Assembly (NCBI GenBank): GCA_963775295.1
Contig: CAVZIK010000006.1
Coordinates: forward strand, 2,852,001-2,916,000
Reading direction: 5' to 3'
DNA from: JAMDEO01 sp963775295
GTDB taxonomy: Bacteria; Actinomycetota; Thermoleophilia; RBG-16-64-13
DNA: 64,000 nt
The notes beneath the pieces are model-generated. The model was not told where the DNA came from. It searched no databases and saw only the letters and a program-made list of their open reading frames with translations. A program made the position numbers and the translations under genes. This document shows, in pieces, positions 15,902 through 24,359 of this stretch; position 1 is the stretch's first letter, and each line of letters starts with the position of its first letter.

Positions 15902-16926
15902 CTCTTCTTCCAGCTGTAGACCATCATCGCTATCACTGACAGGAACATGAGCACGAACATGAGCACGAACCAGACAAGGCTCCCGAAAGGCATGCGGGTG
16001 AAATTCACCCCGAATAACCCGACGATGAAAGAGAGCGGCATGAACATCGTGGCCACCACCGTCAGTTGCTTCATGACCACGTTGAGGCGGTTGGAGACAC
16101 TGGACAGATGCAGATCCAGCGCAGAGGACAAGATGTCGCGGTAGGTATCCAGAAGCTCGATCGCGCGCATGACGTCGTCGTGCACGTCCCTAAAATAGAC
16201 CTCAGCCTCGGGCTCCACGAAAAGGACCCCGTGCGACCCCAGTCTCTGCATAACGTCGCGGAGAGGGGCCACGCGGCGGCGAAGATCCACGAGATCGCGC
16301 TTGAGCCCGAACAGTTCGTGCATGGGAGCTTCGCCGGTAGTCAGGACCACCTGATCCTCCAAGCCGTCGATACGGTCGTCAAGCCGTTCCAGGGTGGGCT
16401 GCAGACTCTCCACGAGCCACTCGCATATGTGGTATGCGATGAAGCTCGGACCCCTTCCCCGAGAAAAGACTTGCCGTTTCATCCGCTCCACCAGGACGTC
16501 GTATTCGCTGGAGGCGATATCTCCCACAGAGATGATCCATCGCGGGCTCAGGAATAGGCGCAACTCACGCAGACGCGGCATCGCTTCGTCCGTCTCCGGC
16601 GCCGGCGCGTCTCCGTCCGCCGGCCTTCGCTCCACCGCTCTGCGGGCGATCGGCTTGTCGGACGAAAAGAGCGAGATATACAGGTGGTCGGCAAACTCCT
16701 CTACGCGAGGTCGCTCCGGCCCATCGCGCAGGCTCTTGACGGCTATCTCGTTCAGGCCCATGTCGTCAAGAGCCTGCACCACCGAGGGGCTGGGCTCGGC
16801 GTGGATCCAGATGACTGGGCCGTCCGGCCCGCAGAGGGCCTTCAAATCGCCGGAGAGCTCGGCGGGTGCGAGTTCCTTCAGGCCCTCAGCCGTCAACGCC
16901 CTCACTCTGTGACTGCGTGCGCTCAC
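15898..16926 (-). CDS. corA: CorA/ZntB-family divalent cation transporter with GVN motif
   Basis: A 342-aa member of the CorA superfamily. It has a cytoplasmic alpha/beta N-terminal domain, long helices at about 160-270, and two C-terminal membrane segments (about 285-305 and 315-337) ending in a basic WKKR tail. The signature between the helices is FGVNF instead of YGMNF. CorA Mg channels need GMN, while GVN and GIN variants occur in ZntB-like relatives, so the ion may not be Mg. It overlaps usp and trpF by four bases each, which makes it a translationally coupled passenger inside the trp operon. Confidence 0.88.
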   Translation of the reverse strand: MSARSHRVRALTAEGLKELAPAELSGDLKALCGPDGPVIWIHAEPSPSVVQALDDMGLNEIAVKSLRDGPERPRVEEFADHLYISLFSSDKPIARRAVERRPADGDAPAPETDEAMPRLRELRLFLSPRWIISVGDIASSEYDVLVERMKRQVFSRGRGPSFIAYHICEWLVESLQPTLERLDDRIDGLEDQVVLTTGEAPMHELFGLKRDLVDLRRRVAPLRDVMQRLGSHGVLFVEPEAEVYFRDVHDDVMRAIELLDTYRDILSSALDLHLSSVSNRLNVVMKQLTVVATMFMPLSFIVGLFGVNFTRMPFGSLVWFVLMFVLMFLSVIAMMVYSWKKR

Positions 16927-17759
16927 GGCACCAACAGCACCGGGAGCGAGACGGCGCGCATGACATGCTCCGCTGTGCTTCCCAGAATCAAATCATGCAG
17001 GGCCGAATGGCCTTGCATCCCAGCGACCACAAGGTCCACGGGATCGTCGTGCAGCATGCTGATGGCAACTTTGGCAGCCCGGCCGGATTCCCGCACGTAC
17101 GTCGCGGTCAGACCGGCGGATTCGAGGTAAGTCCTGGCTTCCCGCTGCACCGCTTTACCTTTTTCCGCGTCGTCGTCCACGGTGAGAACCCTCATCTCGG
17201 CCGAGACGCGCGCGGCCACGTCCGCCGCCAGCTTCAGCGCTCGTTCGGCGGGGACGCTGCCGTCGAACATCACCATCATCTTCTTGAGCGGCCGAGCCGA
17301 CCTTTCCGCGAGAAGAACAGGCGTGCCGCATTGGCGAACGACGCTCTCCACAGTCGAACCGAGGAGATCTTTGCCCCACTTGGCATGCTCCCCCCTCTTG
17401 CCCATGACCACGAGGTCGTACGCGCCCGCCAGCTCCGAAATCACCTGGCTGGGGACTCCCTCCTCGGTGCGGGTTTCAGCCTTCATTCCAGCCTTCTCGA
17501 CAGTCTCGCGGAAATCGCCCAGAGCCCGCTCACTCTTCTCCCGATACTTCTCGAGCATGTCCAACGGGAGAATAGTTGACGGCACGTGCTCAAAAGTATC
17601 GGCGATCTCCAGGTAGGGAGGCATCTCGAGAAATCGGATGTCGAGGACGTAGAGACCGGTAAGCCCGGCTCCGTACGGCCCGGCGAGAGCCAAAGCGTGC
17701 TGCAAAGCCGATCTTGAGTACTCCGAGGAATCCACGGCAACCAACAGCGATTTGATCAT
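16923..17759 (-). CDS. Tandem universal stress protein
   Basis: A 278-aa protein with two UspA domains (about 1-150 and 157-278). Each has the ATP-binding pattern: GKRGEHAKWGKDLLGS (one residue longer than canonical) and GMQGHSALHDLILGS (exact Gx2Gx9GS). The ATG at 17759 overlaps the trpC stop by one base (TGATG). It has no known role in tryptophan synthesis, and its position between trpC and corA in a fully overlapping operon is unusual. Confidence 0.9.
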   Translation of the reverse strand: MIKSLLVAVDSSEYSRSALQHALALAGPYGAGLTGLYVLDIRFLEMPPYLEIADTFEHVPSTILPLDMLEKYREKSERALGDFRETVEKAGMKAETRTEEGVPSQVISELAGAYDLVVMGKRGEHAKWGKDLLGSTVESVVRQCGTPVLLAERSARPLKKMMVMFDGSVPAERALKLAADVAARVSAEMRVLTVDDDAEKGKAVQREARTYLESAGLTATYVRESGRAAKVAISMLHDDPVDLVVAGMQGHSALHDLILGSTAEHVMRAVSLPVLLVP

Positions 17760-18616
17760 CAGTCCTCCCGTTTCTGTGTCTCGTCCATCACTCTGAACCC
17801 CGAGCGGCCTGGCTGCATCAGAGCGCTTATAACTGCCTGCACGTCGGGACTCCGCAAGAGAGTTTCCCCTACCAGCACTCCGTCAACCCCGTGGGCCTCC
17901 AGGGTGCGCACATCTTCATTCGAGCAGATCCCGCTCTCCCCTACCAGCAGACGGTCCCGCGGCACGAGGCCTGCTAACCCGACGGTGGTCTGCACCGAGA
18001 CATTGAAGGTCCTCAGATCCCTGTTGTTCACCCCGATGATCACGCCGGGAAATTGGAGGGCGCGTGCCGCCTCACTTTCATCGTGCACCTCCAAGAGCAC
18101 CCCCAGATCCAGATCGTGAGCGAGGCCAATCAACTCCGCCAGCACCGGATCAACGAGGAGCGCGGCGATGAGCAGCACGGCCGATGCCCCCGCGGCGCGC
18201 GCTTCGAACACTTGGTACGGGTCCAGTATGAAGTCCTTGCGAAGAACCGGGAGCGCAGTCGCGGCGACCGCGTCACGAAGATCCTCGAGTGATCCCAAGA
18301 AGAAATCTTGCTCAGTGAGCACCGAAATAGCCCGAGCACCCGCGTCCTCGTATGCCCTCACGAGAGACGAAACTTGGAGATGAGGCCGAATGGGACCCTT
18401 GCTGGGCGACGCCCGCTTGACCTCGGCTATGAGCGACATGCCGGGCCGGCCGACCGCCTCCGCGAACGAGGGCCGTAGATCGGAGGGCAGGCTGGCCCGA
18501 AGCGCTGAAAGCGGGAGCGCCCGTTTCCTCTCCTCGAGTCGACGACGCACGGCAGGGACAATGCGGTCGAGGTAAGTCGCCCCGCTTTCGTTCGCGGCGG
18601 TGTCGGCTCCCTTCAT
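17759..18616 (-). CDS. trpC: Indole-3-glycerol phosphate synthase
   Basis: Ring-closing decarboxylase of tryptophan synthesis, 285 aa. EVKRASPSKG (catalytic Lys), RKDFILDPYQV (catalytic Lys), LLEVHDESE and GVNNRDL are present in order. The ATG at 18616 overlaps the trpD stop (ATGA). It is monofunctional; trpF is a separate gene two positions downstream. Confidence 0.96.
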   Translation of the reverse strand: MKGADTAANESGATYLDRIVPAVRRRLEERKRALPLSALRASLPSDLRPSFAEAVGRPGMSLIAEVKRASPSKGPIRPHLQVSSLVRAYEDAGARAISVLTEQDFFLGSLEDLRDAVAATALPVLRKDFILDPYQVFEARAAGASAVLLIAALLVDPVLAELIGLAHDLDLGVLLEVHDESEAARALQFPGVIIGVNNRDLRTFNVSVQTTVGLAGLVPRDRLLVGESGICSNEDVRTLEAHGVDGVLVGETLLRSPDVQAVISALMQPGRSGFRVMDETQKRED

Positions 18617-19704
18617 CGCTTTGCCTCTGCCAGCATGTTTGTGATCTCGACAAGACCGTCCAAAGCGCGGGCGGCCCGGCCAGAGTCTATCGACGCCCGC
18701 GCAAGTCCGACACCTTCCTCTGTGGAGCGGGCCTTCCCAGCGACGTAGAGTGCGGCCCCCGCGTTCGCGAGCACCGCATCTCGTGGCCCTCCCCGGAGAC
18801 CGTCGAGTACTTTGCGGGTGAGGAGGGCATTGTCGACAGGGTCTCCACCCGCGAGATCTCCGATCTCACACCGAACCAGCCCCAGAGTCTCGGGCTCTAT
18901 TATGTACGACTTCCCCACACGGCCCGAGATCACCTCCACAACGGTGGTGGGTGCCGTCATCGAGATCTCATCCATCCCGTCATGTCCATGCACGAGGAAA
19001 GCATGCGTCGAGCCTCCACGGGCGAGTGCGCCAGCCAGCACTTCGAGATGATCGGCGGAACTCACGCCCATCAACTGCCTGCCGGCCGCGGCCGGATTGG
19101 TGAGTGGGCCCAGGAAGTTGAAGACAGTGCGCACGCCCAGTGCCCGCCTTACCGGCGCGACCTTGCCCGCTGCAGGATGGTAGATCGCGGCAAGCATAAA
19201 GCCGATGCCCGTCCTGTCGATGCATGTCGCGACATCCTCCGGACCCAGGTCGATCCGCACGCCCAGCGCTTCGAGAACGTCGGCCGACCCACAGCGTGAA
19301 CTCGCCGCGCGATTGCCGTGCTTGGCGACCTTCGCCCCCGCGCCCGCGGCCACGAACATCGCCGTGGTGGAAATGTTGAACGTCCCCAAGTCGTCGCCCC
19401 CGGTGCCTACGATGTCAAGAAGCGACTGCGGCTCGTCTGTATGGACTCGCACCGCGACGCTGCGCATTCCATCGACCAGACCGGCAATCTCGGTCGCGGT
19501 CTCTCCCTTCACCCGCAACCCCATAAGGAACGCAGCCGCCTGCGCCTCACCCACGGTTCCGCCCACGATCTGCTCAAGGGAGAACGCCGCCTCCGCGCGC
19601 GTCAGTTCCCGTTTCTCGGCGAGCCGCTTCAGGATTTCCACGAATGCGGGATGTGCGGTCAGCGAGGAGGCGCCACCGACCGCATTCACGCTGGGTGAGT
19701 TCAT
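18613..19704 (-). CDS. trpD: Anthranilate phosphoribosyltransferase
   Basis: Transfers phosphoribose to anthranilate; 363 aa from ATG 19704, which overlaps the trpG stop (ATGA). DIVGTGGDDLGTFNIST is the PRPP/anthranilate loop, KHGNRAASSRCGSADVLEALG the conserved binding segment, and NFLGPLTNP follows near residue 180. A start four codons earlier is open but lies inside trpG without a better ribosome site. Confidence 0.96.
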   Translation of the reverse strand: MNSPSVNAVGGASSLTAHPAFVEILKRLAEKRELTRAEAAFSLEQIVGGTVGEAQAAAFLMGLRVKGETATEIAGLVDGMRSVAVRVHTDEPQSLLDIVGTGGDDLGTFNISTTAMFVAAGAGAKVAKHGNRAASSRCGSADVLEALGVRIDLGPEDVATCIDRTGIGFMLAAIYHPAAGKVAPVRRALGVRTVFNFLGPLTNPAAAGRQLMGVSSADHLEVLAGALARGGSTHAFLVHGHDGMDEISMTAPTTVVEVISGRVGKSYIIEPETLGLVRCEIGDLAGGDPVDNALLTRKVLDGLRGGPRDAVLANAGAALYVAGKARSTEEGVGLARASIDSGRAARALDGLVEITNMLAEAKR

Positions 19705-20387
19705 CGCTCGTCCCATCTGGCTTCACGTCGCCTGAGGAAGTTCGTCAGCAACTCCTTGCCCACCACCGTCAGCAGACTCTCCGGATGGAACTGCGCTCCC
19801 TCCACCACAAACTCCCGATGGCGCACGGCCATGACCACTCCGTCGTCGGTCCAGGCGGAACGCTCCAGGGAGGGAGATAGTTCGGGGAGCAGCACGAGCG
19901 AATGGTAGCGGGTGGCCACGAACGGATCGGGAAGTTCGGCGAAGATCGTACGGCCATCGTGATGGATCATGGAGGTCTTTCCGTGCACCGGGGCTTCACC
20001 GCGAACCACCTGGCCACCATAGACCTGCCCGATGGACTGGTGTCCCAGACAAACGCCGAGTATCGGACACTCTCCTCCAAGAGCGGCGATGGCCTCCACG
20101 CTGATGCCGGCCTCATCGGGGGTGCAGGGGCCCGGCGACACGACAACGTGGGTGGGGTATTCCTCGCGCAAACCGCGCACTGAAATCTGATCGTTGCGGA
20201 ACACCCTCACCTCGGCAGCCGAGATCTCGGCCAGATATTGGACGAGGTTGTAGGTGAAAGAGTCGTAGTTGTCCACCACCAGGATGCGAAGATCGTCCAG
20301 CCCTGGGGCCGGATACGACTCACGTTCCCCGATGAAATTAAAGCTTTGCTTGAGCCTTATATTGCTTGCACCCACCGTCATCATCAT
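19701..20387 (-). CDS. trpG: Anthranilate synthase, glutamine amidotransferase component
   Basis: Class I amidotransferase supplying ammonia to TrpE. It is 228 aa from ATG 20387 with GGGAG seven bases upstream. This start adds about 32 residues before the usual beginning (LRILVVDNYDSFTYN). VVSPGPCTPDEAG, the nucleophile in GVCLGHQ and the catalytic His-Pro-Glu in AQFHPES are all present. It begins three bases after the trpE stop. Confidence 0.95.
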   Translation of the reverse strand: MMMTVGASNIRLKQSFNFIGERESYPAPGLDDLRILVVDNYDSFTYNLVQYLAEISAAEVRVFRNDQISVRGLREEYPTHVVVSPGPCTPDEAGISVEAIAALGGECPILGVCLGHQSIGQVYGGQVVRGEAPVHGKTSMIHHDGRTIFAELPDPFVATRYHSLVLLPELSPSLERSAWTDDGVVMAVRHREFVVEGAQFHPESLLTVVGKELLTNFLRRREARWDER

Positions 20388-20390
20388 GAG

Positions 20391-21911
20391 TCACTCCCAG
20401 TCCTCTTGAGCGGCCGCAACTTCGATAGCCCGAAACTGAGCCCTGGCCTTATTGACGGTCTCCGCGTACTCGAATTCAGGGTCGGAATCCGCCACGATGC
20501 CGGCGCCCGCCTGGACGTAAGCCCGGCCGTCCCGCACCAAAATGGTGCGAATGTAGATGCATGAGTCCAGGTCACCCGAGTAGCTCATGTAGCCGATGGC
20601 TCCGGCATATGGTCCCCTTCGGGTGGGCTCCAACTCGTCGATTATCTCCATGGCCCGCACTTTCGGCGCACCGGACACGGTCCCTGCGGGAAACACCGCC
20701 CTCAGAGCGTCTGTGGCAGTGACGCCGGCGGCCAAGTCGCCCTTCACAGACGAAACCATGTGCATGACATGGCTGTACCGCTCAATCTCCATAAACTCGT
20801 CCACTTTCACGGTACCCGGCTTGCTCACGCGCCCGAGGTCGTTGCGCCCGAGGTCGACCAGCATGAGGTGCTCGGCCCGCTCCTTCTCGTCGGTGAGCAT
20901 CTCCTCGGCAAGAACCGCGTCCTGTTCGGGGTCAGCTCCACGCGGCCGCGTGCCCGCGATCGGACGGGTTTCCGCTTTGCCGTCGGCCACGGTCACGAGA
21001 GGCTCGGGACTGGATCCCACCACCTCGAAATCGCGGAAGGACATGTAGTACATGTAGGGACTCGGATTTACCGCCCGAAGTCCACGGTAGATCGAGAAGC
21101 CGCTCACGTTCACCGGGCGTTCGAAACGCTGTGACAACACTACCTGGAACGCGTCGCCGGCGTGGATGTACTCCCTCGCCCGTTCGACCGCTTTCAAAAA
21201 GCGTGCCTTCTCGAAACCGGATGTCACAGGAGCTTCAAGCGCGTTCGCCCTCCCCAGACTCCAGTTGGGAGCAGGGATGGGTGCCCGAAGACGGCGCTTC
21301 ACCTCCCCCAAGCGTGCCGCCGTCGCTCGATAAGCCTTCTCGAAGTGGGGCTCTTCATCCCGAAAGATGTTGGTGAGAAGTGTAATGGTATGGCGCAGGT
21401 GATCGAAAATCACAATGACGTCGGTGAGGAGGAAGGCCATGTCGGGAAGGCCCAGATCGTCGTGCGGAGCGTTGGGAAGCCGCTCCACATGGCGAACACA
21501 GTCGTATCCAAAGTAGCCGACCGCCCCTCCCACAAACGGGGGCAGCCCCTCCAGCGGCGGCACGCGATACTGGTCGAGATGGTTGGCCATGAAGGCAAAG
21601 GGATCGCCGCCGCGCTCCCTTAGGTCATGGTGTGCGTCGACTCCTCCGCGCCGGACGGTCAGCCGGTCGCCGGCAAGCCGGATACTCTCCCAGGCCTTGA
21701 TACCCAGGAAGGAGTAGCGCCCTTGCCGCAGACCCTGCTCCGCGCTCTCCAGCAGGAAGCATCCCGCTGGCTGGCGCAGTTTCAGGAAAGCCGAAACCGG
21801 GGTCTCCGTGTCGTCCAGGAACTGGTGGGTGATGGGGATAACGTTATAGCTAGCGCTGAGCGCCCCCGCCTCGTCGAGAGAAGGCGCGGTGCTGATTCCG
21901 CCGGATGTCAT
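20391..21911 (-). CDS. trpE: Anthranilate synthase component I
   Basis: Converts chorismate to anthranilate with TrpG. It is 506 aa from ATG 21911 (AAGGG upstream), six bases after hisI. LLESAEQGLRQGRYSFLG near residue 55 carries the feedback-sensing LLES serine motif for tryptophan. PSPYMYYM, the Thr-Arg-Pro-Ile-Ala-Gly-Thr segment and HLMLVDLGRNDLGRV form the chorismate and Mg sites. The enzyme should be both feedback-inhibited and, if the upstream leader is real, attenuated. Confidence 0.96.
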   Translation of the reverse strand: MTSGGISTAPSLDEAGALSASYNVIPITHQFLDDTETPVSAFLKLRQPAGCFLLESAEQGLRQGRYSFLGIKAWESIRLAGDRLTVRRGGVDAHHDLRERGGDPFAFMANHLDQYRVPPLEGLPPFVGGAVGYFGYDCVRHVERLPNAPHDDLGLPDMAFLLTDVIVIFDHLRHTITLLTNIFRDEEPHFEKAYRATAARLGEVKRRLRAPIPAPNWSLGRANALEAPVTSGFEKARFLKAVERAREYIHAGDAFQVVLSQRFERPVNVSGFSIYRGLRAVNPSPYMYYMSFRDFEVVGSSPEPLVTVADGKAETRPIAGTRPRGADPEQDAVLAEEMLTDEKERAEHLMLVDLGRNDLGRVSKPGTVKVDEFMEIERYSHVMHMVSSVKGDLAAGVTATDALRAVFPAGTVSGAPKVRAMEIIDELEPTRRGPYAGAIGYMSYSGDLDSCIYIRTILVRDGRAYVQAGAGIVADSDPEFEYAETVNKARAQFRAIEVAAAQEDWE

Positions 21912-21917
21912 GGCCGC

Positions 21918-22289
21918 CTACCCTTCTCGACGAGCGAGAAACGCGGGCTGCTCTCCGGTTGGAGAGCTGAGCCATCGGGAGTCGAAGCAGGTGAAATCAC
22001 CGGTGTGGCAGGCAACACCGGTCTGCTCGACGATCGCGAGCAGAGTATCGCCATCGCAGTCGAAGCGCAGCTCCCGGACCTTCTGAACGTGACCGGAGGT
22101 GCCGCCTTTGTTCCACAGTTCATTGCGGGAGCGGCTGAAGAACCAGGTAAGCCCGGTCTCCAAGGTCTTTTTGAGCGATTCCTCGTTCATATAGGCGAGC
22201 ATCAAGACCTGTCCGCTGTCCCAATCCTGGACGACGCAGGGTACGAGGCCTCGAGAATCAAACTTAACCTTGTCGACTAGATCTTGCAT
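21918..22289 (-). CDS. hisI: Phosphoribosyl-AMP cyclohydrolase
   Basis: Third step of histidine synthesis, 123 aa from ATG 22289 (AAGGGG eight bases upstream). An open GTG at 22313 lacks a site. LMLAYMNEESL, TWFFSRSRNELW, the metal-binding DCDGDTLL and ACHTG are all present. It is the first enzyme gene of the trp operon. Placing a histidine gene behind a tryptophan leader is odd, though hisI next to trpE is known in actinobacteria. Confidence 0.95.
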   Translation of the reverse strand: MQDLVDKVKFDSRGLVPCVVQDWDSGQVLMLAYMNEESLKKTLETGLTWFFSRSRNELWNKGGTSGHVQKVRELRFDCDGDTLLAIVEQTGVACHTGDFTCFDSRWLSSPTGEQPAFLARREG

Positions 22290-22326
22290 CGCAGTATCCC
22301 CTTGTGTGGTCACTTGCCAGCCGGAT

Positions 22327-22409
22327 GACGCGTAGCCGCGTCGCGCGAAGGCCAGGGTGAATGCCGCATCACCAGGCCGCTGAAGGCGCCCCCCGCTCGA
22401 AGCGAGGGG
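22327..22409 (-). promoter_or_regulatory. Hairpin cluster between candidate trp leader ORF and hisI
   Basis: Three stems follow the leader stop in order on the minus strand. The first (22391-22409; CCCC/GGGG plus CGCT/AGCG with a bulged T) starts right at the stop codon. The second (22350-22378) pairs GGTGA with TCACC inside a GGCC/GGCC clamp. The third (22327-22342) is GACGCG-GCTA-CGCGTC. None has a T-tract, so classic intrinsic attenuation is not proven; folding that hides the hisI ribosome site or Rho-dependent control are alternatives. Confidence 0.4.
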
Positions 22410-22535
22410 CTAGAACCAGAGGGACTGCCAGCCGCGAGAAGAACCCGTGCAGCGATGGTGGACCCGGGAGCCGGCCAAGCCTGTGCGGGGGACAAAAATA
22501 CCCCGTTTGCTCGCTCGTTTCTCCTGGTTGCTCAT
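22410..22535 (-). CDS. trpL: Candidate trp operon leader peptide
   Basis: A 41-codon ORF, ATG 22535 with GGAG nine bases upstream, ending GWQSLWF-stop. Its only two Trp codons are at positions 36 and 40, at the very end, directly before a stem-loop that begins at the stop codon. It lies about 70 bases downstream of a promoter-like sequence and 120 bases upstream of hisI-trpE. Starved for tryptophan, a ribosome would stall next to the hairpin, the logic of attenuation. The peptide is longer than most trp leaders (14-20 aa), and no homologue was checked. Confidence 0.6.
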   Translation of the reverse strand: MSNQEKRASKRGIFVPRTGLAGSRVHHRCTGSSRGWQSLWF

Positions 22536-22611
22536 CTAATCAATCTCCATCAAAGCGTTCGGTCGCCTGAGCCCGGTCCTAGCTCTCAGCCTGGAACCGG
22601 ATTGGAACGGT

Positions 22612-22640
22612 ATGATACACGCCAGGTCGACTATTGTGAA
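22612..22640 (-). promoter_or_regulatory. Probable promoter of the hisI-trp operon
   Basis: On the minus strand TTCACA (22635-22640), a 17-base spacer, then TATCAT (22612-22617); each hexamer is one base from consensus. The -10 overlaps a TATGAT on the plus strand (22611-22616) that could serve cinA, so the two units may share a divergent control region. Confidence 0.55.
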
Positions 22641-22701
22641 GGCAACGCGGCGGGGAGCGGCATCCGCCCCTCGTGGCGACAGCGAAAGATTGGAGCGGGA
22701 G

Positions 22702-23958
22702 ATGGCCAGCAACGGCGAGATGATATTTTCTGGTGACGAATTGTTGCGGGGAGACGCCCTCAATACGAACCAGTTGTATCTGGGAGAGAAGCTCCTCGAT
22801 CTGGGCATATTCAGCACCCGTGCGCTCTGCGTCGCCGACGATCTGGAAGATATCTCCTCGGCCGTCAGAGAAAGCCTGACCCGGGAGCCTTTGGTGCTTA
22901 TCCTTTCGGGTGGTCTCGGCCCCACCGAGGACGATCTCACTCGGGAAGCCGTGGCGAAGGCCCTCGACGTCCCACTCGAGTTCCACGAAGACCTCCTGGA
23001 GAAGGTCCGAGAGAAGTTTGCCTCCCGCGGCTATGTGATGGGAGATAGCAACCGCAAACAAGCGCTGCTTCCCCGGGGCGCCACCCCCATCCCGATATCA
23101 GGCACCGCGCCTGGCTTCACCATCCAGCACGGCCCCACCCTGATTGCCGCCCTGCCCGGGGTCCCGTGGGAGCTTGAGGAGATGTGGACCAAGACCGTCG
23201 AGCCGCTGGCGCGGGCTCTGGCGAAGTCGTTCGAAGGCCAAAGTTACGTGGTACGACGTATCCGTACGTTCGGCATCGGCGAATCCTCGGTGGCGGACAT
23301 GATGACCGAGTTCGATTGGCGCGGCTCTCTTGTGGACATAGGCACCCGGGCAAAAGTGGACGGGCTTTCAGTGATCCTACGAGCGGTTGATTCCCCCGAG
23401 GGGATGGCGGCACTCGAGGCAACGCAGGCCCGCATAGTCGAACTGCTGGGCGATCGGGTGCTGGGGGTCGACTGTGAAGGTCTTCCGGAGATAGTGGGCC
23501 ATTTGCTCCGAGGGACCGGGCTGAGTCTCGCGGTGGCGGAGTCCTGCACCGGAGGACAGTTGGGCAAACGCATCACCGACGTTCCTGGAAGCAGCGACTA
23601 CTTCCTGGGCGGGATCATTTCCTACGGCAACGATGCCAAGACGCGAATCCTGGGCGTCGAGGAGGGTCTTCTGATTGAGCACGGAGCCGTAAGTGCCGAA
23701 GTGGCCGAGGCTATGGCCGTGGGCGCGGCAACTTTGCTGGGCAGTGACTGCAGCCTCTCCACCACCGGCGTTGCCGGTCCGGGCGGCGGAACCGAAGAAA
23801 AGCCCGTGGGCCTCGTGTACCTGGGCAGCACGGTGAACGGCGTGGCCGAAGTCGAGCAACTGCGGCTCTGGGGAAGACGAGACCAGGTGCGGGAACGCGC
23901 GGCACTTGCCGCGTTGGACCTCCTCAGACGCAGGCTTCTACGGGGCACCCTGCGATAG
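22702..23958 (+). CDS. cinA: CinA-family protein (MoCF-like domain plus nicotinamide-nucleotide amidase)
   Basis: A 418-aa protein, usual CinA length about 415. The ATG at 22702 has GGAG nine bases upstream; the frame is open further up without family similarity. Residues 1-170 are the MoCF/COG1058 domain (GLGPTEDDLTREA). Residues about 255-418 are the CinA C-terminal domain with AVAESCTGGQLGKRI (catalytic Ser) and GVAGPGGG, which removes the amide from NMN in pyridine nucleotide recycling. Confidence 0.93.
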   Translation: MASNGEMIFSGDELLRGDALNTNQLYLGEKLLDLGIFSTRALCVADDLEDISSAVRESLTREPLVLILSGGLGPTEDDLTREAVAKALDVPLEFHEDLLEKVREKFASRGYVMGDSNRKQALLPRGATPIPISGTAPGFTIQHGPTLIAALPGVPWELEEMWTKTVEPLARALAKSFEGQSYVVRRIRTFGIGESSVADMMTEFDWRGSLVDIGTRAKVDGLSVILRAVDSPEGMAALEATQARIVELLGDRVLGVDCEGLPEIVGHLLRGTGLSLAVAESCTGGQLGKRITDVPGSSDYFLGGIISYGNDAKTRILGVEEGLLIEHGAVSAEVAEAMAVGAATLLGSDCSLSTTGVAGPGGGTEEKPVGLVYLGSTVNGVAEVEQLRLWGRRDQVRERAALAALDLLRRRLLRGTLR

Positions 23959-24104
23959 CCCTTTTTCGTCCAGGCCACTGTAGTTGCCGTCCCTTTTAGA
24001 CCGGCCACCGCGATGAGGAATAGTCCTCTTGTAGATGGGGTAGCTAGGAAAACAGACCAATTGTTCGGGCGCTGTCGCGCCGGTTACGCTAGAAAGGCGT
24101 GCAC

Positions 24105-24359
24105 ATGGATCAGCCGAAAGTCTTCCTCTACGCACTCAGCACTTGCGGGCACTGCAAGAACACAAAAAGATTGTTGGACGAGCACGGCGTCAAGTACGAC
24201 TTCATCGACGTCGACCTTCTGCCCAAGGATGAGATGAGCAAGGTTCTGGACGACGTGCGCAAAGTCAACCCGCAGTGTGCTTTCCCCACCCTATTAATCG
24301 GCGACAAGGTGATCATCGGCTATCGGGAACTCGAGATCTTGGAGGCTTTGGGCCTATGA
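24105..24359 (+). CDS. Glutaredoxin-family redox protein
   Basis: An 84-aa thioredoxin-fold protein with redox site CGHC at residues 14-17 and the cis-proline in AFPTLLIGDKVIIGY. The ATG at 24105 is preferred over a GTG two codons earlier because GAAAGG then sits eight bases away. CGHC with a cis-Pro segment of this type fits small glutaredoxins that work with ferredoxin-linked reductases. It overlaps the next gene by four bases (ATGA), pointing to a functional pair. Confidence 0.9.
   Translation: MDQPKVFLYALSTCGHCKNTKRLLDEHGVKYDFIDVDLLPKDEMSKVLDDVRKVNPQCAFPTLLIGDKVIIGYRELEILEALGL

Noticed and set aside
22327..22535. T-box riboswitch for tryptophan before hisI
   Set aside because: I found no T-box sequence or Specifier-loop layout; the Trp-ending leader ORF is a simpler explanation.
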